Source: Candidatus Woesearchaeota archaeon | GTDB taxonomy: Archaea > Nanobdellota > Nanobdellia > Woesearchaeales > UBA10216 | Assembly (NCBI GenBank): GCA_016180195.1 | Contig: JACPBS010000005.1 | Location: 44,262 to 108,261 of the forward strand | Reading direction: 5' to 3' | Length of the DNA: 64,000 bases | Made by a program: the position numbers and the translations under genes | The notes under the pieces: generated by a model | Databases searched by the model: none | Seen by the model: only the letters and a program-made list of their open reading frames with translations | Told to the model about the DNA's origin: nothing | Part shown: positions 1-10,723 of the stretch, in pieces | Numbering within the stretch: the stretch's first letter is position 1 | Layout: each line of letters begins with the position of its first letter

Positions 1-3000
1 TGGTCGTTGCTATCTTTGATGCCTGTGTTGTTGATGTGAAGGGTGATGTGCTTCTGTAGATGCTGTAGTTGCTGAAATCAGGTGCGTTGCTTTTGCCCCA
101 TTTTACATGCACCGATAGTGCTTTGTATGCTGTAGTGGCTGTTGTTGTTAATGGTCCTGGCGGGTTTACGTCGGCAACTGTTCCTGAAGCCAGCAGGACA
201 GAGGTATTTTCATTTCCGTATGCGTCAACCGCTGTCACAGAATAATAATATGTTGTTTCGCTGAGCAGCCCGGCATCTTCATGCTGTGTTAAACCTGTGG
301 ATGCCACTTTTTCAGCATTTGATATCGATGTGAATGGCGTTTGGCTTCTGTAGATGTTGAACCTGCTGAAATCCCTGGACTTGCCCGGCGTGATGTTCAG
401 GCGCAATGAGTTTTTTCCCTTTTCGCTGTTAACTATCGTGATGCTGTTTGAAGGGATTTCTGCGTCAATATCAAATGAGGCTGTTGCAGCTGCCTGGTTT
501 TGGCTTGTGTCGTTGCAGTAAAGTGTTATTGTATTTATTCCTTCGGGGCCTATTATTGTGGTGTTGCCGCTGATTTGAATTTTACTGTTCCCGTTCAAGG
601 TGTATCCGCACCAAATGAGCTGCTCGTTAGCCGAGTATTGCAGCGGGATTGTGGCATTTTTATGAATCTGATTCTTAGGAGAGAGAATAGTGATTGAAGG
701 CTGTATAGTGTCTGAAACTGTTCCTTGGGTTGAAATGACGCTGGTGTTTTCATTCCCGACCATGTCGGTTGCGGTCACGGCATAATGGTAAGTCTGCTGG
801 CTGATCACAGTAAAGTCTGTAAATTGAACTGTGTTTTGATCAAGTATGGTTGCTATTCTTGATGCGGATGTTGTTGACTGGAATGGAGTGTTGCTCCTGT
901 AGATGTTATAGCGCTCAAAGCCTGATTCCGGGCTTTTTGTCCATGTAATCAGGAGCTGGCTTTTCTTTGGAACCCCGGATACCGCGATGTTGATTGGCTG
1001 TGGCGGCGTTGAGTCTACGCTGAATGTTAGGGAGGAATTGCCCTGGTTTTGGCTTGTGTCGTTGCATAATAGTATAAGTGAATTGTTCCCTTCATCTGCA
1101 TTTATTGTTGTTGCTCCGTTTACAACAGAAATTGGCTTGTTGTTAAGCCTGTATCCGCACCAGGTTGTTTCCTCGTTAGTCGCAAAGTATAGTGGAACAG
1201 AGGTCGTGTTGTAGATTTTTTTCTCTGGCAATAGTATGGTTATATTTGGAGGGATTGTGTCTGCAGCTGTTGCCTGCTGGAATATGGGGTCTGCCTCATT
1301 TCCGGCTTCGTCAATCACTACTGTAGAATAGGAGTATGTTTTCCCGCTTTCGACATTCCCATCTACAAACTGGGTCTGGCTGATGTTTGTTATTATAGCG
1401 ATTGCCTGTGCAGGGCTGCTTGACCTGTATACGACATATTGCTTGAACTCGCTTTCCGAGCTTTGCATCCATCTTATTGAGATCTTGTTCTGTTTGGCAA
1501 GCGGCTCAACGGTCAGTGGAAGCGGCTGTGGCTTCGTGTTGTCAATCTTTATTGTTATCTGATCGGATATTCCCGTATTTCCGGCCTCATCTGTCGCCCT
1601 GAATGATATGGGGTGAAGCCCGTCCGGAACATTTGTGGTGTTCCATTTGTAGATACAGTTGCCCTGCATGCTGCCTGGACCGAAGTTGTGTTGCGCTTTC
1701 AGCCAGGAGCATGGATTTCCTGCGCAAACCTCGCAGTAGGAAAGGCTGTTTGTTGAGTCCGAAATGTTCGCGCTTAATTCAGTCACGTTCCTTGCATGGG
1801 CTATGAGATTCGCTCGCACTATGGGCGGCACTTTGTCCTCAACAAGGAAATTTGTTTCTGCCTGTCCTTTGAGGCCTATTATGTCAGTTACGGTGATGGT
1901 TAGCTTGTTCTGCCCTATTTTTGCGGTTACGTTTATTGCCTCACCCTCCTTTCCGGTGACTATTACAGGAGAATTGCTGTTGAGCACGAACTCTGACCTA
2001 ATAACCGGTTCGTTCACTGTGAAGTTTAGAGTCAGGAATGGTGATGGATATGTTGCTCCGTTTTGTGGGGTTGCTATTTGCGCTATTGGGTGGGTTTTGT
2101 CGACAATGACTGGCAGTGTGATGTTTATAGGCATGCTTCCTGGCTGGGCTAATATGGTTGCTTCCTGTACTGCATCAGGAGCGCTGATCCGTATTGAGCT
2201 TCCTTCCTTGGCATTGACATTTGCCTTATTGAAAAGGTAATATCCCAGCAGGTATCCACTTGCAATCGTTGTAGCAGATGTTGTTCTGTTTATTTTGTCT
2301 GTATCTGTCCAATAGGCTATTACGTTTATTCCTCCAAGCAGGGCTCCGCTTTTTTCCGTGACGGTTCCGTAAAATGTTGTGGGAAGTGCCGGCTTGTTTG
2401 CCTGTGTTTGTGTTGTGAGGTTTGTGGATGCAGTCCTCATGTTTCCTGCGGCATCTACTGCATATGCTTGAATGTCGTAGTAGGTTGCGGGCTGCAGGTT
2501 TTCCATGATGAGTGTGTGGGTGTAGTTAAGTTCTTGGGTTGTTGTGTTCAGGGCTGTTTTGGATTGGGTGTATGAAATCGTAGCATGGCTTGGCTCGTTT
2601 GTTTTGATCGTCACCATGCCTGTCTGTCTCTGTATTTCATCTGCTTCAAGTTGTATTACTGGCGCAGTGCCTTCAAGCCGGGCTGTGCTTGTTATTGACA
2701 GCTCGCCTGCTTGCTCGAGGATTGCCATCAATTCAATGCCTCCCGCTATCTTTCCTTTAAAGCCGGGGCTTAGCTTCCTTGATGTTGCAAGGATATTCCC
2801 GGATGTGTCGAGCATTTCATACATTGCGTCAGGGTCATTCCAGACAAGGATCACACTTCCGTTCTGCCCAAAGCTTATGCTGGGGTTGTCTCCGGATGGC
2901 GCAATGGCAACTGATTTAGACACGCTGCTGGTGTTGATGATGCTCAGGGTTATTCCCGAATCCGATGCAGAGGCTACATAGCTTTCAGCGGCAGCAACAA

Positions 3001-6000
3001 GGGCAACTCGTCTTGCGTCGCCTATCAAGATGCTGTTCTCAAGGTTTCCTGCAGAGATCATGCCGTGATACGCTTTGCCGCCACTTATCCACGCAATCCT
3101 AATTTCCATATCTAAAAGTGATGAAGTGACCGCATAATCAGTGACATCATCGACAATCCTTGCATCACCCGAAACCTTGTTGCCGTAGTTGTCCAATTGT
3201 GTGTGATAAATGCTGTTTATGCCTTCCCTGTTGTCAATCCAGAAGACATGAACAAAAGTGCCGTCGCTCGCAACCTTTGGATTGGTTGACTCGAAAAGGT
3301 TGAACGTGATCCTTCTGTTGCTGATAACCGCCTGGTCGTTTATAATCTGGCTATAGTAAATTTCGTTATTGCCGTCCCTGTCATCCTGCCATGCTATGTG
3401 TATTTTCTCCGTCTCTGAAAAAGCATGAGGCTTTTTTGAATTGTAAACCGTGCTTGTGAGCTTGTTCGAAAAGGCCAATATTTGAGCTGATGGGCTTATG
3501 CGGGAATAATAGATGTCAGGACTGCCATCGCTTGAATCCTCCCATACAACAGCGAAATTCCCTGTGGTTTGCTCCCGGGATATCTGCGGATCGGTTGCGT
3601 TTCTTTTTGGTGAAATTATTCTCACGGCAGCTGACCAGTTTACGGGTTGGCTTACGAATATGGTTGTTGAATTTATCGCAATATTGCCTGATATGTCTGT
3701 TGAGGTTATGGACAGGTTGTAGTTGCCTGCCCGGGCAGGTGTAGAAAGGATTCCCTGGTAAAGTCCTGAAATATTATTGATGTTCATCAGGACTGAAGCT
3801 CCTGCAAGGGATGACGTGACATTTGTTATCGCTGAGAGATCCGTGATTTTGGCTGCTATATTGATGATTGAATTGGTTTCTGGTCCGGAGCCTATGATGA
3901 TTGAGTCCATATTCGGCCCTTTCCTGTCAAGCGTGGTCTTCTTTGGGACGCCTTCCGCCCTGTTTGAACCTGTGTCTTCCACCCGAAGGTTGAGGGTGTA
4001 TTGGTTATCGGGAAGCTCTGAACCTTGGAAGGTGAATGTGCATGTTCCCTGGGTTTCGCCGCTGCCAAATGTCCTTAACGTAGTCCACTCAGTGTCGCAA
4101 ATCCCATCAATGCTTGCGCATGACTCGCATGTTTTCAGGCCGTTTTCATCGGAAACTGTGGCTGTGAATTGAAAGTCGCCTTTGATTTGTGAAGGGACTT
4201 GACTTACGGATATGGAAGGCTTTGTGGTGTCCTTCAGGCAAAAGGCTTTTTTTTCGAGCGAATAGCTGCCCTTACTGGTTACATGAATAGCGTAGCTGCC
4301 TTGGTTGAGTCCATCCCTTATCAGGCTAATGCGTTGTCCTTTTGATGCTGTTCTGTTTTCATCCCATGAGTTATCGCAGGCATTTGGAGTATATCTTGCG
4401 CTTAAGGTCTGGTTTCCGTAAATACTGTTTAGGGTGAGGTTTATTGTACATTCACTGTTTGTAAGCGTGTAATAGTAGTATTTTTCGGAGCTTGCAGGTG
4501 ATTGCCACGTTGCTAGATTGTAGTTCCCTGTGTGCATCGTGTCATGTTTCACCATGCTTCCTGCAACGGTTTCCGGTTTTCCTGAGGTGTCGTAAACATA
4601 AATGTTGTGCTTAAACTGGGTTGGGCCTATTATCAGCTCAAGCTCACCATCCCCGTCAACATCGCCGAGCGCTGGAGATGAACTTGTGCCAAGGGAAACA
4701 TCATCGATTTTCTTCGGAAAACCAAAAACAGGAATACCGTTGTGGTGCCACGCATATTTTCCAGCAATAATCTCCTTGTCACTGTCGCCATCAATATCCC
4801 CTACGATTGGGTTGACAAGGCTTGAGTAGTCAGTCATTGACTGAGGCCAGCCTGGTGAGGTGACCCCGTTATTTTCAAGTACGTAAATTTTCTTACCCGA
4901 CCTTATTATGATCTCGTTTGCACCGTCCCCATCTATATCACTTATTGCCGGGTCACTTAGGCCATAGCCTACTTCTATCCTTATCGGAAATGTGCTGACC
5001 GGTTTCCCATCATGAAGGAAGGCTGAAAGCGTGCCGTTGTTCCCTCCCATCAGAATTTCCAGTTTGCCGTCACTGTCAAGATCTGCCAGGACAGGACTGT
5101 TGTAGGAAGAGGATAGTCGTTCTCCTGTATCCCTTGGCCAGCCGCTTACTGGGTTTCCGTATCTGTCAAACATATAGATCTCTGAATATCCTGTTGTCAG
5201 TATCTCTGGGGATCCGTCGTTGTTTACGTCCCCTGCAGAAGGGCAACTACCCATGTTCAAAGTCCCAATGGGGATGTTCCTGTATGTTGTTCCGTCATTA
5301 TGGAGGATCACGATCTGTTTGCCTGCGTTATAGATTATTTCCTTTCCGGAGAATGCAGGGTCTATATCTGCCGCAACGATGCACGCGTTGCTTGGCATGT
5401 AAAATGTCCCTGTCACCTTTCCATCATAAGTATATATCTTTCCGGTGTTTCCGTCGTTGATTATCAGCTCGTTCGTTCCATCATCATTGACATCGGTGAC
5501 CACAAAGCCATTGTTAAGGTGGTCTGACGATTGTATGGGCCATCCAGGCGCGACGGTTCCGTCGGAGTTGAAAACATGCCTGTAACTTACCGGGTATCCT
5601 TCTGAGTTGTACCTTGCAATCCCTGTCAGTATCTCAAATTTCCCGTCGTTATTTATATCTGCCACTGTTGGGTTGAGGATAACAGTCGGGCACCATCCAG
5701 GTGCACACGGTTCAAGTTGTTTTGGCCATCCTTTGTGGAGGCTTGGATCAACATACGCTGTTGCTGTCTTAGATGTTGTCCGGCCGCCTGAATACTGCAC
5801 TGTCAGTCTCAGTGTGTATACGCCTTCTGTTTGTGCAGTGTTTGTGTTCCATGTTGCAAGCAATTCATTGCTTTTCTGGTTGAGTCCGTTATTTGCAAGT
5901 ATTATGCCGTTAGTGCTCCAGGATATAGGTGCGGTTCCTGATCCATATTCGATTTTGTAGTTTTCGAAGCTATTTCCGATCACTGTGCCTTTTATCTCTA

Positions 6001-9000
6001 GATCGTCTTGGCCGGATATTATGTCTTGTGCAGAGGGAGTTGTGATGAATACGTTATTTACCTCGACATTTCTTGTTTTGTTGTTTGCCTCTCCCAGGCT
6101 GTTTCTGACAGTTAATCTTAAGGTGTACGAGCCTTCCACAAGTCCAAGCGTGTTCCAGCTTCCGAGTTTTCCATTTATCACTGGCATTGAAGACTGGATT
6201 ATCGTTGCCCATGTTTGGGGATTGTTTCCTGGAGCGTATTCAAGTGTGTAGTCTGTGAAGTTGGAAGCGAATGCGGTGCCGTTTACGTCTATTATTCCTG
6301 TTACCTTTCCTGAAATATCGATGTAAGATGTTGGGAACGTATCGCTTTGTGTGATTGCGGCAAGCACATTTACAAGCCCTGCACCCTGAGAGTATTTGTC
6401 AATTCCCTGGTCAACAGCAGTCTTGATCATCGAGTCTTTTATCTGCTGGGGCCCCCACGAAGGGTGTGCCTGCTTGATTAAAGCTGCTGCTCCTGCAATG
6501 TGGGGTGTTGCCATCGAAGTTCCGGAAATTGACACGTGTATGTTGTCGATGCATCTTGAGCCTGACCATGCGCTATCCCATTCTGCTGCGCAAATGTTTA
6601 TCCCTGGGGCTGAGATGTCTGGCTTGTCAATGCTGCCTCCGCTCCACACAAAAGGCCCTCTGCTGCTGAATGAAGCGATTGGATTGCTGCAATAGCCATT
6701 GGTTCCGATGTTCTCAGGCCTGCACCAGGCAGCCACTGTCATTGCTTTCCTGGCGCAGCCAGGGCATGCTATGGTCTGGGGATTTGGCCCTGAGTTGCCG
6801 GCAGCTACCGAAACGAAAACCCCGTTATTGAATGCGTTGTCAACTGCCTGTGAGGCGGGGTCATCAGGAGTTCCCGAGCCTCCGAGGCTTATGCTTATCA
6901 CGTCTGCTCGGTCTGAAAGGTTGCCGTCTCCGTTTGGATCCAGTGCCTTGTTTATTGCTGCGATTATGTTGCTGTATGAGCATTGCCCTCCTGAGCTGCA
7001 TACCTTGTATGCGTATATGTCTGCATCTGGCGCCACCCCTTTCAGCGCCCCTTTGCCAGCTGCGGTTGCGGCAACATGGGTTCCGTGTCCATGGTCATCC
7101 ATTGGGTCGGGGTCGTTGTTTTGGAAATCGTAGCCTGCTTTTACCTTGCACTGTGGTCCGAAGCATCCTCCTAGGTCTGGGTGGGTGTAATCAATGCCTG
7201 TGTCCACGATTGCTATTGTCCTTCCGAGGCCGGTGATTTTGTTGCCGGAAGAGTCGTTTAGTTTCCATACAGAATCTGCCTCGATGTAAGCTGTTGATGT
7301 TAAGAGGTCTATTGTGATTATATTATTGGGGTATATTTTCTTTACACCGGGCTGACTTTTTATTGTTTCGATTTCGCCTTCGGATACGTTGAGCAGCGCC
7401 CCGTTGAATGCTGTGTCGTATTCCTCTTTGATTTTCTCTTCGCCATTGATGATTAGTCTTTTTATGTTTTGGCGGAAATTAGTGTGTTCGTTTTTTATCC
7501 TTGATTTGTGCTGCGTTATTGAAGTAGGCCTGTTGAGTTTTGTAGAGTTCAGGTCTGTTTCTAGTTCATTCAGCCTTTTGTTCAGGTTATATTTCCTTAT
7601 CGTTCCGGTTATTATCGCAAGGCCCTTCGTGTCAACCCCTTCGATTTCTTTCCTGAGCATTTTCGCCCTGGTTTCCTTTACTGAAATATCCGCATTTATT
7701 ACGCTTTCAACAGCCGATATTGGCTGTTCATCAAACTGCACTATATAGCCCTCAAATGCTGTGCTTATGTTTGATTCCGTAGAATAGAACATCTTGCTTG
7801 TTCCGAAATCCTCAGGAAGGGTTTCCATTATGTTTGTGGGTTGCGTTGTGTTTGCCTGGGTTGGGAATGGTGCAATGCCTGGGCATGAGCTTCCGTTGCT
7901 GCTGGTTTTGCAGTCAATGAAGCAGTTCGATATGGTTTCTCCTGAATCGCATTTTCCGTCGCCGCATTCGCCGTATTTAATGTTTAGGTTGGCAACGAAA
8001 AAAGTCGGATCCTCCATAACGTATAGAGTCGAGATGTTGTCATTGTAACCTGCTTTGCTTACCCTGACTGTTCTAGGGCCTGTCTTGGCGTACATCAGGT
8101 TGACAGGGGTTTCTCCTATGTATGCGTTATCCAGATAAACATCGGCTGCGCTGGGTTGTGATCCTACAAAGAGTGGCCCGATGCCAGCGGTTTGGTTGCC
8201 AACTGAAACTTGCACGCTTGTTTCTGCAGCGTTGTTTGCCTCATTCGACTCCGTTACTGAGGATTGGTCGTCAGCTATAACCTTGAGCGTGTGGGTTCCC
8301 GTTCCTCCTATTCTCGCATCCACCCCCATATCCCAGCTTTCACCTGGCGCTAGTGGGTATATATACGTCCCCCCTAATGCATCCCGAACGCCGTCAAAAT
8401 GTACCCATGCTGTGCTTTGCCCTGCGTTTGCTGTTCCGATGTTCATAACTACTTCATGGAATCTTAATGTTGTTGTGCCCCCTGGGTTCGGCACACTGTA
8501 GGTTTTTTGCTTTGGCTCGACTATCGCCACAATATCAGGAGCGTCGTTTGGTCCTGGCGTGTGCATCGTTAGTGGAATATCGATTACTGTTTTCCCTTGA
8601 GCGATTGTTATTGGTTTATTTATGAAATCGTATCCCTGTTTGGAAACCGTAAGTACATGGGTCCCTGGAGAAAAGCCATGGACGCTTAAGGGGGTCAACC
8701 CCCAATTGTAATAATCTATCTTGACCCTTGCCTCATCAACATTTGATCGGAATTCTATGAGGGTGTTCTCTAGGGGTTCCTGATTCTGGACAGTTAGAAG
8801 CCTTTTTTTGGTTGAAGTTCCGATACTGGCTACAAACATGTGTTGCCCTGTTCCTACCTTCACATTGAACGTGGATGACTGAGTTTCCCCTGGTGACATT
8901 GAGGGTATCTGGACACTCCATGAGTTTACTGTATAAGAGCCATCCCAGCCTCCATCCTTGAGTGTCAGGTTTGCAGGCGGTGAGGGTGATGTTCCGGTGT

Positions 9001-10138
9001 TCTTCGCCCTGACAATAACTGAGAGGATCCCGGCATTTTCAGTCGGTTCGATTGATAAGTTATCGACGACAATGTTATTGCAGTTCGGAGGGCAACCTTG
9101 CTGTTGCGAAGCAGTTGGCCTCATGACCAGCTGTACTGTTTTCTTTAAGTTATTGTTGTTCTCATCAGACTCTGATACCCTGGAGAGGGCGTCTGCAGAT
9201 GCAGATACTTCATAAGTTCCGTCTGAAACAACCGGAGTTACTATCATGTTATATGCCATTCCTGGAAGTAGGGCGTCTGTTGGCAGGCCGTTTTCTATTA
9301 AGCCTACTCCTATTCTTGTGTTGATTGTTGATACGTTTATGTCTGTTGAGACAGGCGAGTATGCAGTTGAATTCCCGCGGTTGAGCAGCATTACATGAAA
9401 CCCTGAAGATGCGCTGTAATCTGTATATGATATCGGAACCCCTGCGTTATATGGCATTGCTGCAATGTCTGTTATCGCCAGGTCCGGAAAGCCCGTCTGA
9501 AGCTGTGTCGGCAGATCCTTGGATATGCTTGTAGTTGAGCCGCTGTTTACGTATTCTGCTGTCATCGAGTCCTGCCGGCCAGGGCTTGACAGCCTTACCA
9601 GATGGTAACCGATGCTTAGGTCAGGTACATCAATGGGGGTTCGTCCGACCATTGCCTGATCGATGTAAACATCAGATTGTGCATCAGCTTCTATGTGCAT
9701 GTTACCTCTTTGCGATGCAGAACCTGCTTTTATGCGCACTAGCTGCACATTGTTTTCCTCGTTTGACTCTGCATTCTGCTTGAACGAATCTGCTTCGACA
9801 TTGAAGTAGTACCCGCCTTCATTTAGCCACGTATTTACGCTTACAGTTTGTGACTGCCCTGGCGACAACGAGTTTAATCCCATCCTCCATTTGTTCCAGT
9901 TGCCCTCGATGTCAACAGTGCTGCCACCTGCAGCGCCGCTACCGATATTGGTTATCGTGGCACTTATTGTTTCATAAGATGCTGCGCCCGGATTCGGGTT
10001 GCTGAAGGTGACAGAAGACACTATCAGGTCTGGTTGGCTGGTTTGGTTTTCAGAATGAGCATCAGGCAAGAGGATTATTGCTGCAGCAAAAGCGGCCAAT
10101 AGAGCTACAAATATTGTTGCACCCTTTTTTCCATTCAT
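1..10138 (-). CDS. Giant secreted subtilisin-like serine protease (signal peptide, CARDB-like and PEGA-like regions, S8 protease, FG-GAP-like repeats, Ig/FN3-like repeats); C-terminus beyond the left edge
   Basis: Reverse-strand start at 10138 (MNGKKGATIFVALLAAFAAAIILLPDAHSEN, signal-peptide-like). Same frame carries TIAIVDTGIDYTHPDLGGC and DDHGHGTHVAAT near 7080-7220 and GTSMATPHIAGAAA near 6500. FG-GAP-like 'NPTVADINNDG' near 5650; FN3-like 'YNIYRSNTPFQSTTSASRIATI' near 900. Frame checked at codon starts 7219, 901 and 58, all congruent with 10138. No stop was met in the translated parts, but I did not check every codon. Confidence 0.9.
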   Translation of the reverse strand, partial: MNGKKGATIFVALLAAFAAAIILLPDAHSENQTSQPDLIVSSVTFSNPNPGAASYETISATITNIGSGAAGGSTVDIEGNWNKWRMGLNSLSPGQSQTVSVNTWLNEGGYYFNVEADSFKQNAESNEENNVQLVRIKAGSASQRGNMHIEADAQSDVYIDQAMVGRTPIDVPDLSIGYHLVRLSSPGRQDSMTAEYVNSGSTTSISKDLPTQLQTGFPDLAITDIAAMPYNAGVPISYTDYSASSGFHVMLLNRGNSTAYSPVSTDINVSTINTRIGVGLIENGLPTDALLPGMAYNMIVTPVVSDGTYEVSASADALSRVSESDENNNNLKKTVQLVMRPTASQQQGCPPNCNNIVVDNLSIEPTENAGILSVIVRAKNTGTSPSPPANLTLKDGGWDGSYTVNSWSVQIPSMSPGETQSSTFNVKVGTGQHMFVASIGTSTKKRLLTVQNQEPLENTLIEFRSNVDEARVKIDYYNWGLTPLSVHGFSPGTHVLTVSKQGYDFINKPITIAQGKTVIDIPLTMHTPGPNDAPDIVAIVEPKQKTYSVPNPGGTTTLRFHEVVMNIGTANAGQSTAWVHFDGVRDALGGTYIYPLAPGESWDMGVDARIGGTGTHTLKVIADDQSSVTESNEANNAAETSVQVSVGNQTAGIGPLFVGSQPSAADVYLDNAYIGETPVNLMYAKTGPRTVRVSKAGYNDNISTLYVMEDPTFFVANLNIKYGECGDGKCDSGETISNCFIDCKTSSNGSSCPGIAPFPTQANTTQPTNIMETLPEDFGTSKMFYSTESNISTAFEGYIVQFDEQPISAVESVINADISVKETRAKMLRKEIEGVDTKGLAIITGTIRKYNLNKRLNELETDLNSTKLNRPTSITQHKSRIKNEHTNFRQNIKRLIINGEEKIKEEYDTAFNGALLNVSEGEIETIKSQPGVKKIYPNNIITIDLLTSTAYIEADSVWKLNDSSGNKITGLGRTIAIVDTGIDYTHPDLGGCFGPQCKVKAGYDFQNNDPDPMDDHGHGTHVAATAAGKGALKGVAPDADIYAYKVCSSGGQCSYSNIIAAINKALDPNGDGNLSDRADVISISLGGSGTPDDPASQAVDNAFNNGVFVSVAAGNSGPNPQTIACPGCARKAMTVAAWCRPENIGTNGYCSNPIASFSSRGPFVWSGGSIDKPDISAPGINICAAEWDSAWSGSRCIDNIHVSISGTSMATPHIAGAAALIKQAHPSWGPQQIKDSMIKTAVDQGIDKYSQGAGLVNVLAAITQSDTFPTSYIDISGKVTGIIDVNGTAFASNFTDYTLEYAPGNNPQTWATIIQSSMPVINGKLGSWNTLGLVEGSYTLRLTVRNSLGEANNKTRNVEVNNVFITTPSAQDIISGQDDLEIKGTVIGNSFENYKIEYGSGTAPISWSTNGIILANNGLNQKSNELLATWNTNTAQTEGVYTLRLTVQYSGGRTTSKTATAYVDPSLHKGWPKQLEPCAPGWCPTVILNPTVADINNDGKFEILTGIARYNSEGYPVSYRHVFNSDGTVAPGWPIQSSDHLNNGFVVTDVNDDGTNELIINDGNTGKIYTYDGKVTGTFYMPSNACIVAADIDPAFSGKEIIYNAGKQIVILHNDGTTYRNIPIGTLNMGSCPSAGDVNNDGSPEILTTGYSEIYMFDRYGNPVSGWPRDTGERLSSSYNSPVLADLDSDGKLEILMGGNNGTLSAFLHDGKPVSTFPIRIEVGYGLSDPAISDIDGDGANEIIIRSGKKIYVLENNGVTSPGWPQSMTDYSSLVNPIVGDIDGDSDKEIIAGKYAWHHNGIPVFGFPKKIDDVSLGTSSSPALGDVDGDGELELIIGPTQFKHNIYVYDTSGKPETVAGSMVKHDTMHTGNYNLATWQSPASSEKYYYYTLTNSECTINLTLNSIYGNQTLSARYTPNACDNSWDENRTASKGQRISLIRDGLNQGSYAIHVTSKGSYSLEKKAFCLKDTTKPSISVSQVPSQIKGDFQFTATVSDENGLKTCESCASIDGICDTEWTTLRTFGSGETQGTCTFTFQGSELPDNQYTLNLRVEDTGSNRAEGVPKKTTLDRKGPNMDSIIIGSGPETNSIINIAAKITDLSAITNVTSSLAGASVLMNINNISGLYQGILSTPARAGNYNLSITSTDISGNIAINSTTIFVSQPVNWSAAVRIISPKRNATDPQISREQTTGNFAVVWEDSSDGSPDIYYSRISPSAQILAFSNKLTSTVYNSKKPHAFSETEKIHIAWQDDRDGNNEIYYSQIINDQAVISNRRITFNLFESTNPKVASDGTFVHVFWIDNREGINSIYHTQLDNYGNKVSGDARIVDDVTDYAVTSSLLDMEIRIAWISGGKAYHGMISAGNLENSILIGDARRVALVAAAESYVASASDSGITLSIINTSSVSKSVAIAPSGDNPSISFGQNGSVILVWNDPDAMYEMLDTSGNILATSRKLSPGFKGKIAGGIELMAILEQAGELSITSTARLEGTAPVIQLEADEIQRQTGMVTIKTNEPSHATISYTQSKTALNTTTQELNYTHTLIMENLQPATYYDIQAYAVDAAGNMRTASTNLTTQTQANKPALPTTFYGTVTEKSGALLGGINVIAYWTDTDKINRTTSATTIASGYLLGYYLFNKANVNAKEGSSIRISAPDAVQEATILAQPGSMPINITLPVIVDKTHPIAQIATPQNGATYPSPFLTLNFTVNEPVIRSEFVLNSNSPVIVTGKEGEAINVTAKIGQNKLTITVTDIIGLKGQAETNFLVEDKVPPIVRANLIAHARNVTELSANISDSTNSLSYCEVCAGNPCSWLKAQHNFGPGSMQGNCIYKWNTTNVPDGLHPISFRATDEAGNTGISDQITIKIDNTKPQPLPLTVEPLAKQNKISIRWMQSSESEFKQYVVYRSSSPAQAIAIITNISQTQFVDGNVESGKTYSYSTVVIDEAGNEADPIFQQATAADTIPPNITILLPEKKIYNTTSVPLYFATNEETTWCGYRLNNKPISVVNGATTINADEGNNSLILLCNDTSQNQGNSSLTFSVDSTPPQPINIAVSGVPKKSQLLITWTKSPESGFERYNIYRSNTPFQSTTSASRIATILDQNTVQFTDFTVISQQTYHYAVTATDMVGNENTSVISTQGTVSDTIQPSITILSPKNQIHKNATIPLQYSANEQLIWCGYTLNGNSKIQISGNTTIIGPEGINTITLYCNDTSQNQAAATASFDIDAEIPSNSITIVNSEKGKNSLRLNITPGKSRDFSRFNIYRSQTPFTSISNAEKVASTGLTQHEDAGLLSETTYYYSVTAVDAYGNENTSVLLASGTVADVNPPGPLTTTATTAYKALSVHVKWGKSNAPDFSNYSIYRSTSPFTSTTQASKIATT

Positions 10139-10185
10139 GGTCTGCAATGCTCTGGAATGTCTTGCTTTTAAATATTGTTCTATGT

Positions 10186-10668
10186 CTATGTCTGCATGTA
10201 TCTGTTATCCCGAAACCCATGTCCTGTGAATATGCTTTTTATGATTTCAACCGCCTTCTCCTTTTTTTTCGGGAATGCGGCTATGTTTGCCTTTATGTGG
10301 AAGCAGTTTCCGCTGTCGGTAATCCAGAACTCATTGTTCAGGAGTTTTTCCTTGTCCAGCCTGATAAAGAAGTTTAGGTTGTTGTCCAGTCTTGATTCCT
10401 TTTGCCTCAGGAGAATTTCTTTTTGTTTTTCTCCTAGGTTTTCCTTTAGAAATCCGATGAATGCTTTTATATGCCTGTCCTTTTCAAGCACAATCTCCAT
10501 TATTCTTATCTTCTTTTCATTGAATCCTGTTGCGGTTTGCTTTTTCACGTTTATTTTCTCTTTTTCCAGGTCCAGGCTTGTTAGCTCTCTAAGCTTTTCC
10601 TCGATTGCTGCCTCATTTTCATCTTCCTTTGCAAATACGCTTATTTTTATGGAATTTGCAATCTTCAT
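10186..10668 (-). CDS. RNA-binding protein resembling the archaeal COG1325 'exosome subunit' family
   Basis: MKIANSIKISVFAKEDENEAAIEEKLRELTSLDLEKEKINVKKQTATGFNEKKIRIMEI...; internal Met preferred over the ORF-track start, which would overlap the divergent gene. Confidence 0.6.
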   Translation of the reverse strand: MKIANSIKISVFAKEDENEAAIEEKLRELTSLDLEKEKINVKKQTATGFNEKKIRIMEIVLEKDRHIKAFIGFLKENLGEKQKEILLRQKESRLDNNLNFFIRLDKEKLLNNEFWITDSGNCFHIKANIAAFPKKKEKAVEIIKSIFTGHGFRDNRYMQT

Positions 10669-10723
10669 GCTGGCTTGGTTGTTTTCCAAAGTTTTAAATA
10701 GGTTTTGAATATTTTTCGGCTTC

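Noticed and set aside
500-10377. Many + strand ORFs (60-177 aa) in the first 10 kb of the track
   Set aside because: They lie antisense to the continuous minus-strand giant subtilase frame, with low-complexity translations and no recognisable domains.
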